A stretch of 64,000 bases of DNA from Pseudoflavonifractor sp. Marseille-P3106 (GCA_900169975.1 LT827125.1:350826-414825), one strand, 5' to 3'. Numbered from the stretch's first letter, positions 6,503 through 16,199 are shown. Translations and numbers: made by a program. The notes: a model not told the origin generated them from the sequence alone.

Positions 6503-8054
6503 ACTTGTCCCCATCGACGCTGTGCGAGCGTCGGAGTATAACCCCCGGCGCAACGACGAAAAGCGCCTTGCCCTCACAGAGCTGTCCCTCCGTAAGCTGG
6601 GCTTTCTGCTCCCGATCTACGCCGATGAGAGCGGCGAAATCCTGAGCGGACACCAGCGGCACCTTGTAGCCTCCCGCATGGGCTTCCGGCAGATACCCGT
6701 GGAGTATGTGAGCGGAAAGACCCTGGGCGAGCGGCGGGCCGTGAACGTCCTGTTCAACCGGGCCACGAATGACCTCCAGAAGCAGGACACTTGCGCCATC
6801 ATCCGACGCCGCCTCTATGAAATGGACATCGAGGCCATGACCGGGGAGCTGCCGGACATCGAGCCGGGGACCGAAGCATCATTCCCCTGCGTCTACGCCC
6901 TGCGTCGGATGGACGTCGTGAAGCTGGCAAAGCTCAATCACCGGAGCTTCGACACCCACATCAAGCAGCTTGCAAAATCCCTGGAGCGCCGAATCGGGAA
7001 CGCCATGCCGGTAGTCATCGGGGAGGCCGGGAACGTCATCAACGGGATAGGCCGCCTGCAAGTAGCAGCGGAGGCCGGCAGAAAGGTCATCGCCTGCGTC
7101 AAGGTGAGGCCGGAGCAAGAGGCTTTCGCGTCCTCCATGCTCAACCTGTTATCCATGGACTTTGACATGGAGAGCACCTACGCCGACGATCTGCGCTTCA
7201 ACAGCTTCATGCGGGAGCGGAACACCAGGGAGACCGACGCCGAGGGCAACGCCGCCCTGGGGGACGGCTTCTTTAAGGGCGTGTTCCCGAAAAACTGCGG
7301 GCGGGACTTCTGCAAGCTGGAGGGCGCGGCCCTGGAGACCTGGCGCCGACACTACGGGTCCAGCGTGGTAGACTTTGGAGCCGGGAAGCTCAACAACACC
7401 AGGACGCTCCGCAAGGCCGGTATTCAGGTATCAGCCTTTGAGCCGTACTTCGTGACCGTGGGCGAGAAAATCCACAAGGAAAAGAGCCTGGAGATTGCCG
7501 CCCGCTTCCTGGACGAAGTTGAGGCCGGGACGCCGTATAGCAGCGTCTTTATCTCCAGCGTGTTCAACAGCGTACCCTTTATGGCGGACCGGAAGCAGAT
7601 TGCGGTCATCGCGGCAGCCCTGTGCGCCCCGGACGGGATGGTGGTCTGCTGGTGCCAGAGCAACAAGGCCCCGCAGTTCGTGAACACGAAGAAAAAGTTC
7701 ATGGCCGCAGAAAAAATCCTGACCTTTGACCTGGACTATGAGCCTAACACCATCCTGGGGGACATCGGAGCACACCCCAAGGTCCAAAAGGGCCACACCG
7801 AGGAAGAGATGCGGGCGATCTTCGCCCCGTGCTTCCGTACCGTGAAGCGCCTGGAGATGATAACAAAATTCTGGTACATGGAGGCGGCAGACCCGATTGT
7901 GGACCCTGCGGCCCTGGCCGCTGCGCTGGACTTTGAATTTGAGCTTCCCTACCCGGACGGCTCACGCATGGGACTGTCTCAGCGAGCGCGGGAAGCGTTT
8001 GAGCACCGGCTCGGTATTCGCCTGCCCCCTCCGACGAAAGGAGAGGCAAAATGA
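6495..8054 (+). CDS. ParB-like domain fused to a class I methyltransferase-like domain
   Basis: 519 residues. The first 90 residues repeat the ParB-like pattern (SEYNPRRND and ILSGHQRHLVASRMG). From about residue 280 there is a Rossmann-type SAM-binding layout: SSVVDFGAGKLNNTRTL as motif I, then FISSVFNSVPF at the position of motif IV. A middle ParB-like repeat (VIGEAGNVINGIGRLQVA) may be a second nuclease-like lobe. Likely a DNA-base or small-molecule methyltransferase guided by ParB-type binding; substrate unknown. Ends with an ATGA overlap to another methyltransferase. Confidence 0.65.
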   Translation: MIKLVPIDAVRASEYNPRRNDEKRLALTELSLRKLGFLLPIYADESGEILSGHQRHLVASRMGFRQIPVEYVSGKTLGERRAVNVLFNRATNDLQKQDTCAIIRRRLYEMDIEAMTGELPDIEPGTEASFPCVYALRRMDVVKLAKLNHRSFDTHIKQLAKSLERRIGNAMPVVIGEAGNVINGIGRLQVAAEAGRKVIACVKVRPEQEAFASSMLNLLSMDFDMESTYADDLRFNSFMRERNTRETDAEGNAALGDGFFKGVFPKNCGRDFCKLEGAALETWRRHYGSSVVDFGAGKLNNTRTLRKAGIQVSAFEPYFVTVGEKIHKEKSLEIAARFLDEVEAGTPYSSVFISSVFNSVPFMADRKQIAVIAAALCAPDGMVVCWCQSNKAPQFVNTKKKFMAAEKILTFDLDYEPNTILGDIGAHPKVQKGHTEEEMRAIFAPCFRTVKRLEMITKFWYMEAADPIVDPAALAAALDFEFELPYPDGSRMGLSQRAREAFEHRLGIRLPPPTKGEAK

Positions 8055-8746
8055 GAGACAACGTACACCCTGGGGAGAAATGGGAGTTCAACGGAGAAGT
8101 GGCCGCCTGCTTCGCCAATATGCTTGAGCGCAGCATCCCGGACTACCGATCTATGCGGGCGCTTACCTACAAGCTGGGCGAGCGCTTCATCCAGCCGGAG
8201 ACCCTGATTGTGGATGTCGGGTGCAGTACCGGCCTGGCCGTGGAGCCATTCGTGGTGAAGTACGGCCAGAGCAACAACTTTCTGCTGGTGGATAACGCAC
8301 CGGCCATGGTGGAAGCCTGCGAGAAGCGCTTCCGGGCAGACGTCAACGTCACGGTCCGGCAAGGGAATATTTGGGAGTATTTGCCATTTGAGCAAAAGAG
8401 CAGCCTGGTCCTCTCCGTCCTGTCCATGCAGTTCATGCCGACGTCCTACCGGCCCCGGATGCTCAAGCAGATTTACGACGGCCTGACCGACGGCGGGGCG
8501 CTCATCTTTGTAGAGAAAATCCTCAGTGAAAACATGGATGACCTGATGGTGGACCTCTACTACGAGATGAAGCGGGAGAACGGCTATACCGATGAGCAAA
8601 TCATGTCCAAGCGGCGCAGCCTGGAAAATGTGCTGTCTCCGCTCAAGGCCGAGTGGAGCGTGGACATGATGCGGACCGCCGGTTTTCGGCAAGTCGATAT
8701 GTTTTGGCGCTGCCTGAATTTCTGTGGCTGGATAGCCGTTAAGTGA
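8051..8746 (+). CDS. Class I SAM-dependent methyltransferase (CmoA-like fold)
   Basis: 231 residues. LIVDVGCSTGLAVEPF near residue 53 is SAM motif I, NNFLLVDNAPAMVEACEKRF is motif II with the acidic residue that contacts the SAM ribose, and LSVLSMQFMP fills motif IV. The layout and the YRPRMLKQIYDGLTDGGALI segment resemble CmoA-type tRNA-modifying proteins, but substrate cannot be read from sequence. Translationally coupled to the ParB-methyltransferase gene; the pair may protect phage DNA or alter a host molecule (inference). Confidence 0.7.
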   Translation: MRDNVHPGEKWEFNGEVAACFANMLERSIPDYRSMRALTYKLGERFIQPETLIVDVGCSTGLAVEPFVVKYGQSNNFLLVDNAPAMVEACEKRFRADVNVTVRQGNIWEYLPFEQKSSLVLSVLSMQFMPTSYRPRMLKQIYDGLTDGGALIFVEKILSENMDDLMVDLYYEMKRENGYTDEQIMSKRRSLENVLSPLKAEWSVDMMRTAGFRQVDMFWRCLNFCGWIAVK

Positions 8747-8779
8747 CGGCTACCGGCCCCGAAAGGAGGGTAGATCGGA

Positions 8780-9295
8780 ATGCCGAAGCACAGAGACACC
8801 GAGCCGTGGGAGCGTCTGGAGGGCGAGGGTGTCAAAGCGTATGAGGCGTTTTCGGTCTACCTGGAGCTGGGGGAAGAGCGCAGCATCCGGGCGGTTGCTA
8901 AGCAGTTAAACAAAAGTACCACGCTCATAGGCCGATGGAGCCGCACCTATCAGTGGGTGGAGCGGACCGCCGCATACGACGTTGACGTCCAGAGGAAAGC
9001 CCATGCCCAGGCCGTCAAGAAGCGCCGGAAAATGGCTGACCGTCATATCAGCATCGCCCTGAAATTGCAGGAAAAGGCGTTGCAGGCCCTCAAGGACATG
9101 GACCCCAGCGAGATAGACCCGAAGAACCTTGTGGCGTTCATCCGGGAGGCTACCAAGCTGGAGCGTGAGAACCGCATGGAGCTGGAGGCCGACACAGCAC
9201 CGGGCAAGGCGAATGAGCAGGCCGACAGCAGCCTTGCCGCCGTCATCTCTGAGGCGTGGGAACGGAGGAAGCAGCAGAATGAACCTGACAAGTGA
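8780..9295 (+). CDS. terS: Terminase small subunit
   Basis: 171 residues, ATG preceded by AAAGGAGGGT. The N-terminal EPWERLEGEGVKAYEAFSVY and VAKQLNKSTTLIGRWSRTYQ segments form the helix-turn-helix DNA-binding region typical of phage small terminases; the rest is helical with a basic centre, suiting ring oligomerisation. It directly precedes and overlaps the large terminase by 17 bases. Identity rests on the HTH plus position. Confidence 0.75.
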   Translation: MPKHRDTEPWERLEGEGVKAYEAFSVYLELGEERSIRAVAKQLNKSTTLIGRWSRTYQWVERTAAYDVDVQRKAHAQAVKKRRKMADRHISIALKLQEKALQALKDMDPSEIDPKNLVAFIREATKLERENRMELEADTAPGKANEQADSSLAAVISEAWERRKQQNEPDK

Positions 9296-10715
9296 CGCCA
9301 TCCTCTACTACGCCGACAATCCGGTGGACTTCGTAGAGGACATTATACGGGCCAAGCCGGACAGCAATCAAAAGGCCATCCTGAACAGTGTAGCGCAGTA
9401 CCCCATGACCTCTGTTCGCTCCGGCCACGGTATCGGCAAGAGCGCGGTGGAGAGCTGGCTTGCCATCTGGTTTCTGACTACCAGGCCATATCCCAAGATA
9501 CCCTGCACCGCCCCCACCCAGCACCAGCTATGGGACATCCTGTGGGCCGAGATTGCGAAATGGCTCCGCAGTAACCCGGCCCTGTCTCAAGAGCTGATAT
9601 GGACCAAGGAAAAGGTCTACATGAGAGGCCACCCGGAAGAGTGGTTCGCGGTAGGCCGGACGGCCAGTAAGCCCGACGCCCTCCAGGGCTTTCACGCCGA
9701 GCACGTGCTCTACATCATCGACGAAGCCTCCGGCGTCCGAGATGAGATATTCGAGCCGGTCCTCGGCGCACTATCTACGGAGGGCGCAAAGCTGGTAATG
9801 TGTGGTAACCCCACGAAGATTACCGGCTTTTTCTATGACAGCCACCACAAGTCCCGCGAGCTTTACAACGCCATGCACATTGACGGGCGGGACAGCAGCC
9901 GAGTAGATCAGCAGTTCATCGACACCATCATTGATATGTTTGGTGAGGACAGCGACGTCTTTCGAGTCCGTGTGGCTGGGGAGTTCCCCAAGGCCCTGCC
10001 TGACAGCTTCATACCGATGGAGTGGGCAGAGCGGGCAAGCGAGGCTGAGGCCCCGGAGATTGACCGGGCGGCCCGCGTGGACATCGGGATTGACGTCGCC
10101 CGCTACGGCGATGACAGCAGCGTCCTATCCCCTGTCCTGGACAAGAAGCTCCAGGAAAAGCCGGAGATATACCACCACAACGACACCATGGAGCTGAGCG
10201 GCAAGGCCGTCCAGCTCATCAAGCGCTATGCCCTGGAGCAGCCCTGGGCAGAGATACACGTCAAAATCGACTGTGACGGCCTGGGCGTCGGCGTCTTTGA
10301 CCGCCTCATGGAGCTGCGGGAGCAGATCGTGGAGGAAGTTCAGGCCCAGCGAGACCGCCGGTATGCCGACGATGAGGACGCCCCACCCCCGTTCTCCCTG
10401 GACATCGTGGAGTGTCACTTCGGCGGCGAGGGCGGCACCATCAGCGACGATGACCCCATCGACTACCAGAACAGCACCGGCCTTATGTGGGGCGCGGTCC
10501 GGGAGGCCCTGCGGACGCAGAGCATCAAACTATATCCCGATGATAAGCAGATAAGCCAACTTTCCAACCGGAAATACGTGGTGAACAGCGCAGGCAAGAT
10601 TGAGCTGGAGAGGAAAGAGGCCATGAAAAAGCGCGGCCTGTCCTCCCCGGATATGGGAGACGCGCTGGCCCTGGCCCTGCATGACCCGCTGGTAAGCGAC
10701 TGGAGCATTGACTAA
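9279..10715 (+). CDS. terL: Terminase large subunit
   Basis: 478 residues from ATG 9279, preceded by GGAGGAAG. Walker A is SGHGIGKS (residues 48-55), Walker B is HVLYIIDEASG (near 143-153), and coupling motif VMCGNPTK follows. The nuclease domain opens with DIGIDVARYGDD and closes with DMGDALALAL. This is the ATP-driven motor that packages and cuts phage DNA. An earlier in-frame start exists but lies inside the small-subunit gene and lacks a ribosome site. Confidence 0.92.
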   Translation: MNLTSDAILYYADNPVDFVEDIIRAKPDSNQKAILNSVAQYPMTSVRSGHGIGKSAVESWLAIWFLTTRPYPKIPCTAPTQHQLWDILWAEIAKWLRSNPALSQELIWTKEKVYMRGHPEEWFAVGRTASKPDALQGFHAEHVLYIIDEASGVRDEIFEPVLGALSTEGAKLVMCGNPTKITGFFYDSHHKSRELYNAMHIDGRDSSRVDQQFIDTIIDMFGEDSDVFRVRVAGEFPKALPDSFIPMEWAERASEAEAPEIDRAARVDIGIDVARYGDDSSVLSPVLDKKLQEKPEIYHHNDTMELSGKAVQLIKRYALEQPWAEIHVKIDCDGLGVGVFDRLMELREQIVEEVQAQRDRRYADDEDAPPPFSLDIVECHFGGEGGTISDDDPIDYQNSTGLMWGAVREALRTQSIKLYPDDKQISQLSNRKYVVNSAGKIELERKEAMKKRGLSSPDMGDALALALHDPLVSDWSID

Positions 10716-10725
10716 GGAGGACACC

Positions 10726-10899
10726 ATGAAAGCGAAATGCAGTTACCTTGTATCGGCTGACGGCTGGCCGATGAAGTACATCCGGGCAAATACGGCGGCA
10801 GAGGCCCGGCGCCGCTGGCAGAAGATGACCGGCGGCCCCAAAAACCCCGCTGTCTCCCAGGTGCTCGGTAAAAAGCCGAAGCGCGAGGGAGGCGAATAA
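10726..10899 (+). CDS. Small basic phage protein
   Basis: 57 residues from ATG at 10726, which follows TAAGGAGG; an in-frame ATG at 10708 lies inside the terminase gene and is not needed. Contains WPMKYIRANTAAEARRRWQK and ends very basic. Unrecognised; lies between terminase and portal. Confidence 0.5.
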   Translation: MKAKCSYLVSADGWPMKYIRANTAAEARRRWQKMTGGPKNPAVSQVLGKKPKREGGE

Positions 10900-10901
10900 C
10901 C

Positions 10902-13139
10902 GTGCCATTCTGGAACCGATTTAGAGGGGGTGGTGCGGGGAGGGCGAGCCAGACCTACCGGAGCGACAGCGTTATGCTGCCCAGGTGTGCCAACCCGCCG
11001 GAGCGCAACACCCAGGAATGGATAGACGCGTTTCACACCAACCCCCGCCTGTCCGTCGTGGAGCGCATCGCCTCCGATCTGTCTTTTGCAGAGGGCAAGC
11101 TCTACCGGGTGGATGAGAACGGAGACGAACAGGAGCTTACTCATCACCCGTTCCTGGACTTTTGGGCGAACCCAAACCCGCTGCATGAGATGAGCAACGC
11201 GGCCCTGTGGCGGCTCCTGGAGATTTACCTCAAGCTCAAGGGAGAGGGGTACTTCATCATGGAGAAATCGCCCCTGGGCGTCCCTGTGGAGCTGTGGCCG
11301 GTCCCTGTCCATTGGGTACAGATGACCCCGTACCTGGACCACCCGTACTACACCGTCCGGCTCACCAACGGTCTGCTGATGAACGTGTCCGTAGATGATA
11401 TGTTCGTGATGAAAGACCTGAACCCGATAGACCCGTTCAAGCGCGGCCTGGGGCAAGCTGAGGCCCTGGCAGATGAGATTGAGACCGACGAATACGCGGC
11501 CAAGTTCCAAAAGCGCTTTTTCTTCAACGACGCCACGCCGAACCTCATCATCGGTATGCCCAAGTCCACCCCGGAGCAGCGACAGCGCTTCCGGTCTGAA
11601 TGGCTTGAGCGCTTCCGGGGAGTGTTCCAGAGCCACGGCGTCGCTACTGTCAACGGCGAGGTCACGGTGAACAAGGTTGGAGACAGCATGAAAGACATGG
11701 ACATGGTGAACGGGCGCACATTCCTGCGGAATGCCGTCCTTGAGCACTTCGGCGTCCCCCGTGAGATTATGGGTATCACGGAGAGCAGCAACCGGGCCAC
11801 GTCGGAGGCGGCTCAGTTCATCTATGCCCAAAACGTCCTTATGCCCAACCTACGCCGCCGGGAAGAGGCCATCAACAACCAGATCATCCCGTATTTCGGA
11901 AACGACTTGGTGTGGCGCTTCGATGACATCATCCCCCGGAACCAGGAGTTTGACAAGGCCCTGGGCATCGACGGCTGGAATGCCGGACTACTCACCAAGG
12001 ATGAGGCCCGCGAGAAGCTGGGTATGCCTCCGGCCCTGGTGGGCGGCGACGTCTACAAGACGCAGTTCTCCGACGTCTACATCCGGGAAGACGATGACCC
12101 TGTGGCGATCTCCACGGCGGCGGCTAACCTCCAGTATGCAGAGAGCGCACCACCGCTTGAGACGGGCGGAGAACAGGACATTGAGATAACAGATAACGGA
12201 ATACCCCTGGACGCCGAAAACGGCTCAGAGGGGGCGGGAGACGGCACAGAGGGCATAGAAATCGTGTCCTCCAAGGGTACGTCCCCGGAAGAGCGGAAAA
12301 GCCTCCAGGTGCAGGCCGCACAACGCGCCCTGCTGCAAGCTGAGAGGGAGCAGACCCAGCGCTTTGAGATTGCCACCCTCAAATATCTGCGGGAGCAGGG
12401 CCGCCGGGTGAGTGACGCCATGGGCGGCACCACCAAGGATGAGCGGAGCGTTTGGGACATTCTCATGGGGGCCATCCCCGGCTATGACCCGAACAGCGAG
12501 GACGCAGCGGAGCAGAGCGCGGCGGCGTGGTCCTCTTTGAGCGAGGCAGACCGCACCCGCCTTGTGAGCGCCTTTACCCTGGGCCTCATCGACTGGCCCA
12601 AGGAGGAAACGGCCTTGCTGAATATCTTTGAGCCGCTGTGGAAAGAGAGCTACGACAAAGGCGCTGGGGTGTCTGCCAAGCTCTACAACCTCCAGGCGGT
12701 CCAGAGGCCGGAGCTTGTCAGCACGGCGAAGCTGCGGGGCGGCGTCCGGGTCAAAGGCATCACAGAGACCACCCAGCAGTCCATCGCCCGTATCGTCTCC
12801 GCTGGCCTGGAGCACGGAGACAGCCGGGCCACCATCGCCAAGCAGATTGAACAGGAGATGCAGACCACGGCATCCAGGGCGCGTACCATCGCTACCCAAG
12901 AGTGCAATACCTCACTCCTGACCGGCCACTACGACATGATGCGAAAGGCCGGGGCCGCCTGGAAGACCTGGCACGTTGCCAACATGAGCGCCGCCAGACC
13001 CTCCCACAAGCGCCTGAACGGTGAGCGGGTCCCTATTGACGCCAAATTCTCAAACGGCCTCATGCAGCCCTGTGACCCGGATTGCACGGACCCCGCCGAG
13101 GTCGTGAACTGCCACTGTTTCCTGACATTCGACAAATAA
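10902..13139 (+). CDS. HK97-family portal protein fused to a Mu gpF-like head domain
   Basis: 745 residues, GTG start. Residues 1-400 carry the HK97-type portal pattern (NPNPLHEMSNAALWRLLEIY, GVPREIMGITESSNRATSEA). An acidic linker around 405-450 follows, then a Mu gpF-like head-morphogenesis domain with ARTIATQECNTSLLTGHYD, WKTWHVANMSAARPSHKRLN and the closing VVNCHCF. In most phages these are two genes. The portal is the DNA entry ring; MuF-type domains act in capsid assembly or are injected. Fusion keeps one copy per portal subunit. Confidence 0.85.
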   Translation: MPFWNRFRGGGAGRASQTYRSDSVMLPRCANPPERNTQEWIDAFHTNPRLSVVERIASDLSFAEGKLYRVDENGDEQELTHHPFLDFWANPNPLHEMSNAALWRLLEIYLKLKGEGYFIMEKSPLGVPVELWPVPVHWVQMTPYLDHPYYTVRLTNGLLMNVSVDDMFVMKDLNPIDPFKRGLGQAEALADEIETDEYAAKFQKRFFFNDATPNLIIGMPKSTPEQRQRFRSEWLERFRGVFQSHGVATVNGEVTVNKVGDSMKDMDMVNGRTFLRNAVLEHFGVPREIMGITESSNRATSEAAQFIYAQNVLMPNLRRREEAINNQIIPYFGNDLVWRFDDIIPRNQEFDKALGIDGWNAGLLTKDEAREKLGMPPALVGGDVYKTQFSDVYIREDDDPVAISTAAANLQYAESAPPLETGGEQDIEITDNGIPLDAENGSEGAGDGTEGIEIVSSKGTSPEERKSLQVQAAQRALLQAEREQTQRFEIATLKYLREQGRRVSDAMGGTTKDERSVWDILMGAIPGYDPNSEDAAEQSAAAWSSLSEADRTRLVSAFTLGLIDWPKEETALLNIFEPLWKESYDKGAGVSAKLYNLQAVQRPELVSTAKLRGGVRVKGITETTQQSIARIVSAGLEHGDSRATIAKQIEQEMQTTASRARTIATQECNTSLLTGHYDMMRKAGAAWKTWHVANMSAARPSHKRLNGERVPIDAKFSNGLMQPCDPDCTDPAEVVNCHCFLTFDK

Positions 13140-13151
13140 GGAGGACGCCTG

Positions 13152-14141
13152 ATGGAATTTACCGAGATGCAGGCTCAGGAGGCCGCCCGATCTGCGGGTA
13201 TCGACCTGGAGAAAGAGCGGTTCGACCTGAAAGCCCTGACAGCCGGGATGAATGCGGAGCTTGAACACGGCACCGCAAACCCGGACACGAATATTACCAA
13301 CGATGACCCCGTTATGACGGCGAAGCTCGCAGCGGCACATCTGCGGGTCTCGCCGTTTTACTATGCCTCCGGGCGGGGCCTGAAAGCGTGGGAGGCTTCG
13401 CTCCGTAGAGGGGTGAAAGTGAAAAGCTCCAAGACGGAGCACAAAACGCTGTCTTTCCGTACCGAAGAGTACGACGAAGAGAGCGGCATCTTTAGTGGCT
13501 ACGCCGCCGTCTATGGCAACATCGACAGTGGCGGGGACATAATTGAGCCTGGTGCCTTCACGAAGACAATCGCCGAGGGCTGGGAGAGGGTGAAGATACT
13601 CGCCCTGCACAACGACTGCTGGCTCCCCATTGGCAGACCTTTGGAGCTGAGGGAAGACAGCAACGGCCTTTTCATTAAGGCCAAAATCAGCGACACTTCG
13701 ATGGGACGCGACATCAAAGTGCTGCTGAAAGATGGAGTTCTCACTGAGCTGTCCATCGGATATGACCCCATCGTCTTTGACTACGACGAAAACGGCATCC
13801 GGCATCTGCGGGAAGTCAAGCTGTGGGAGGTCTCCGTCGTTACCTGGGCCATGAACCCGGAGGCGACGATCACCGACTACAAGCAGGCCACCGACGCCGC
13901 CGGTTTCCTGGACGCCTTTTTGGAGGCGGCCACCGCCGAAGTCAAGGCCGGTCGGAAAATCAGCGGGACCCGGCTAAAGGCCCTCAAGGACGCGAGCGCG
14001 TCCATGAAAGCCGCTACCAAGGTCCTTGACGGCATCATCCGAGAGGCAAGCGACACCGAGAAATCCATCTCCCGTACCGCCAACACCAGAGCCGAGAAGT
14101 CCGCGCCGACTACCGGCATCACCTATGAAATTCTGCTATAA
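13152..14141 (+). CDS. HK97-family prohead protease
   Basis: 329 residues. The core (about 90-230) has FSGYAAVYGNIDSGGDIIEP, the catalytic-His segment LALHNDCWLPIGRP and LTELSIGYDP with the serine, matching the herpesvirus/HK97 prohead protease fold. About 90 N-terminal and 100 C-terminal residues are extra and may tether the enzyme inside the shell. It sits directly before the capsid gene, whose long charged N-terminus is the likely substrate. Confidence 0.88.
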   Translation: MEFTEMQAQEAARSAGIDLEKERFDLKALTAGMNAELEHGTANPDTNITNDDPVMTAKLAAAHLRVSPFYYASGRGLKAWEASLRRGVKVKSSKTEHKTLSFRTEEYDEESGIFSGYAAVYGNIDSGGDIIEPGAFTKTIAEGWERVKILALHNDCWLPIGRPLELREDSNGLFIKAKISDTSMGRDIKVLLKDGVLTELSIGYDPIVFDYDENGIRHLREVKLWEVSVVTWAMNPEATITDYKQATDAAGFLDAFLEAATAEVKAGRKISGTRLKALKDASASMKAATKVLDGIIREASDTEKSISRTANTRAEKSAPTTGITYEILL

Positions 14142-14155
14142 GGAGGAAATTACAA

Positions 14156-15724
14156 ATGGCTATTCCCAAGAAAGGAACCGCACCCGCTGGCCGCAAGTCT
14201 ATGAAGATGGAGGCCGATGAGCTGACCGAGAAAATCAAGGCTTGCGTCAAGGAGGCCCTGGATGAGCAGGCCGAGGCCAAGGCCGAGGGCGAAGAGGGGA
14301 CCGAGGACGCTGTTGCCGAGGTTGCCCCCGCTGACATCTCCGGTCTGATTGAGGACGCTATGGCCGTTGTCGCTGAGAAGCGCAAGAGCCGCAAGGAGGC
14401 CGGCGAAGAGCTGGGCGACGTCACCGCCGAGGAAGTCATGGAGGCCGTCGGTGAGATTATCGACGCCACCGAGGGCGAGGCCAAGGAGGATGACGGCGTT
14501 GAGGAAGAGGTCAAGGAGGATGAGGAAGTGACTGATGAGGCCAAGGGGCGCAAGGCCGCCGCCCGCAAGCACCAGACCAAAAGCGCCCGCAAGAGCGCGG
14601 CCTCCCCCGTCCAGCGGAAGTACAGCTCCATTTACATGAGCCGTACCACCCCCACCAGCACCGCCAAGAAGTCCGTCCCGCCTGCTATCCAGCTCGCCCG
14701 CGCTATCAAGTGCCTGGACGTGTTCGGCAAGCATGACCCCGACGCCGCCTCTTTCTACGCGCAGCGGAAGTATGACGATGCGGACATGGCCCGCGAGTTC
14801 AAGGCCCTGTCTGCCACCAACCCTGCTGCCGGCGGCTACCTCATCCCCGAAATCTACCTGGACCAGATCATCGAGCTGCTGTACTCCAAGACCGTCATCT
14901 TTGAGCTGGGCGCTCAGAAAGTCCCCATGGCCAACGGCAACCTGAACATCCCCAAGATGACCGGCGGCGCCCGCGCTACCTGGGGCGGTGAGGCTCGCAA
15001 GATTGCGAAGACCCAGCCCACCTACGGCAACATCCGTCTGTCCGCAAAGCGCCTGGAGGCCATCGTGCCTCAGACCCGCGAGCTGCTGATGAGCACCAAC
15101 TACTCCGCCGATCAGCTCTTCGCCAACGACCTGACCCGGCGCATGGAGCTGGGCCTTGACTTCGGCGCTATGTTCGGCAAGGGCGGCGAGTTCCAGCCCC
15201 TCGGCGTGTTCACCGACAAGGAGGTTGAGCACGTGGACGCCAAGACCCTGAGCAACGAGGACCTGGCCGACAGCAACGGCAAGATTACTGCCGACTTCCC
15301 CGTGTTCGTCCGCTCTAAGGTCCTGGCAAAGAACGTGGACGATAACAAGCTCGGCTGGGCGTTCAACTCCGTCCTGGAGGGCTACCTGATGAACCTCAAG
15401 ACCACCACCGGCGCGTACATCTACCGCGATGAGATGAACACCGGCAAGCTGCTGGGCTTCCCCTATCGCGTGTCCAACCAGATCACCACCGACACCACCG
15501 GCCTCACTGAGCTGGCCTTTGGCAACTGGGCGGACCTCCTGGTGGGCGAGCAGATGGGCCTTGAGACCTACACCACCCTGGACGGCTCCTGGGTCGATGA
15601 AGAGGGCAACCAGCACAACGCCTTTGAAGAGAACCTGGCCGCCACCCGCGCCCTCATGTACGTGGACATCGCCGCCCGTCACAAGGAGAGCTTCCTGCAC
15701 GTCAAGAACATCAAGGCGTTTTAA
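14156..15724 (+). CDS. HK97-fold major capsid protein with scaffold-like N-terminus
   Basis: 522 residues, ATG after AAGGAGGAAA. The first 160 or so residues are almost purely charged and helical (EKIKACVKEALDEQ and repeated KEDDGVEEE-type sections), the layout of a removable delta/scaffold domain. From about 195 the HK97 coat pattern follows (ATNPAAGGYLIPEIY, LDFGAMFGKG, MYVDIAARHKESFLHVKN). Cleavage by the upstream protease, perhaps around residues 150-175, is inferred. Confidence 0.9.
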   Translation: MAIPKKGTAPAGRKSMKMEADELTEKIKACVKEALDEQAEAKAEGEEGTEDAVAEVAPADISGLIEDAMAVVAEKRKSRKEAGEELGDVTAEEVMEAVGEIIDATEGEAKEDDGVEEEVKEDEEVTDEAKGRKAAARKHQTKSARKSAASPVQRKYSSIYMSRTTPTSTAKKSVPPAIQLARAIKCLDVFGKHDPDAASFYAQRKYDDADMAREFKALSATNPAAGGYLIPEIYLDQIIELLYSKTVIFELGAQKVPMANGNLNIPKMTGGARATWGGEARKIAKTQPTYGNIRLSAKRLEAIVPQTRELLMSTNYSADQLFANDLTRRMELGLDFGAMFGKGGEFQPLGVFTDKEVEHVDAKTLSNEDLADSNGKITADFPVFVRSKVLAKNVDDNKLGWAFNSVLEGYLMNLKTTTGAYIYRDEMNTGKLLGFPYRVSNQITTDTTGLTELAFGNWADLLVGEQMGLETYTTLDGSWVDEEGNQHNAFEENLAATRALMYVDIAARHKESFLHVKNIKAF

Positions 15725-15782
15725 TCAGAGGCCGGGGCATACCGCCCCGGCCCTATAATTTCAACAAGGAGGAATTTCAACT

Positions 15783-16199
15783 ATGAAACGCGCACTTATT
15801 CAGAGTGTCAAAGTGACCCCGTACACCAGCGAGGACGCCATCAACCGCGAGGGCTTCCTCTCCGGCATCCTGGCCGTCAAGGTCGGCTCTCCCTCCGGCT
15901 CCCCTACGGGTATGGCCGTGAAGCTGACCATCACCGAGAGCGACCAGCAGAGCACCGGCTACGCGCCCGTCAAGGATAAGCTGGTCTGCGTGGGCAACGC
16001 GCCCCTGGACGATGCGGGCGTGATCTCCGTCACCACCGACGCCGCAGGCGGCGAGCTGGTAAACTTCGACCTGGACCTGGTGGGCCTCAAGCAGTACATC
16101 AAGGTCAAGGTGGAGATTTCCTGCTCCGGCGGCTCTTCTCCGTCCTGCACCGCGACTGCCGCCCTGGCCCTGGGCGACGCTTCCGAGGTCCCCGTTTAA
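15783..16199 (+). CDS. Putative head decoration protein
   Basis: 138 residues, beta-rich with TITESDQQSTGYAPVKDKLV and two C-terminal cysteines. It directly follows the capsid gene with an AAGGAGGAAT ribosome site, the usual place for capsid decoration or fibre proteins. The fold is not recognised with certainty. Confidence 0.5.
   Translation: MKRALIQSVKVTPYTSEDAINREGFLSGILAVKVGSPSGSPTGMAVKLTITESDQQSTGYAPVKDKLVCVGNAPLDDAGVISVTTDAAGGELVNFDLDLVGLKQYIKVKVEISCSGGSSPSCTATAALALGDASEVPV

Noticed and set aside
14150..15700. A 516-codon minus-strand frame opposite the capsid gene
   Set aside because: Mirror of the capsid codons; composition (Gly, Val, Leu, His) is typical of antisense shadow frames.
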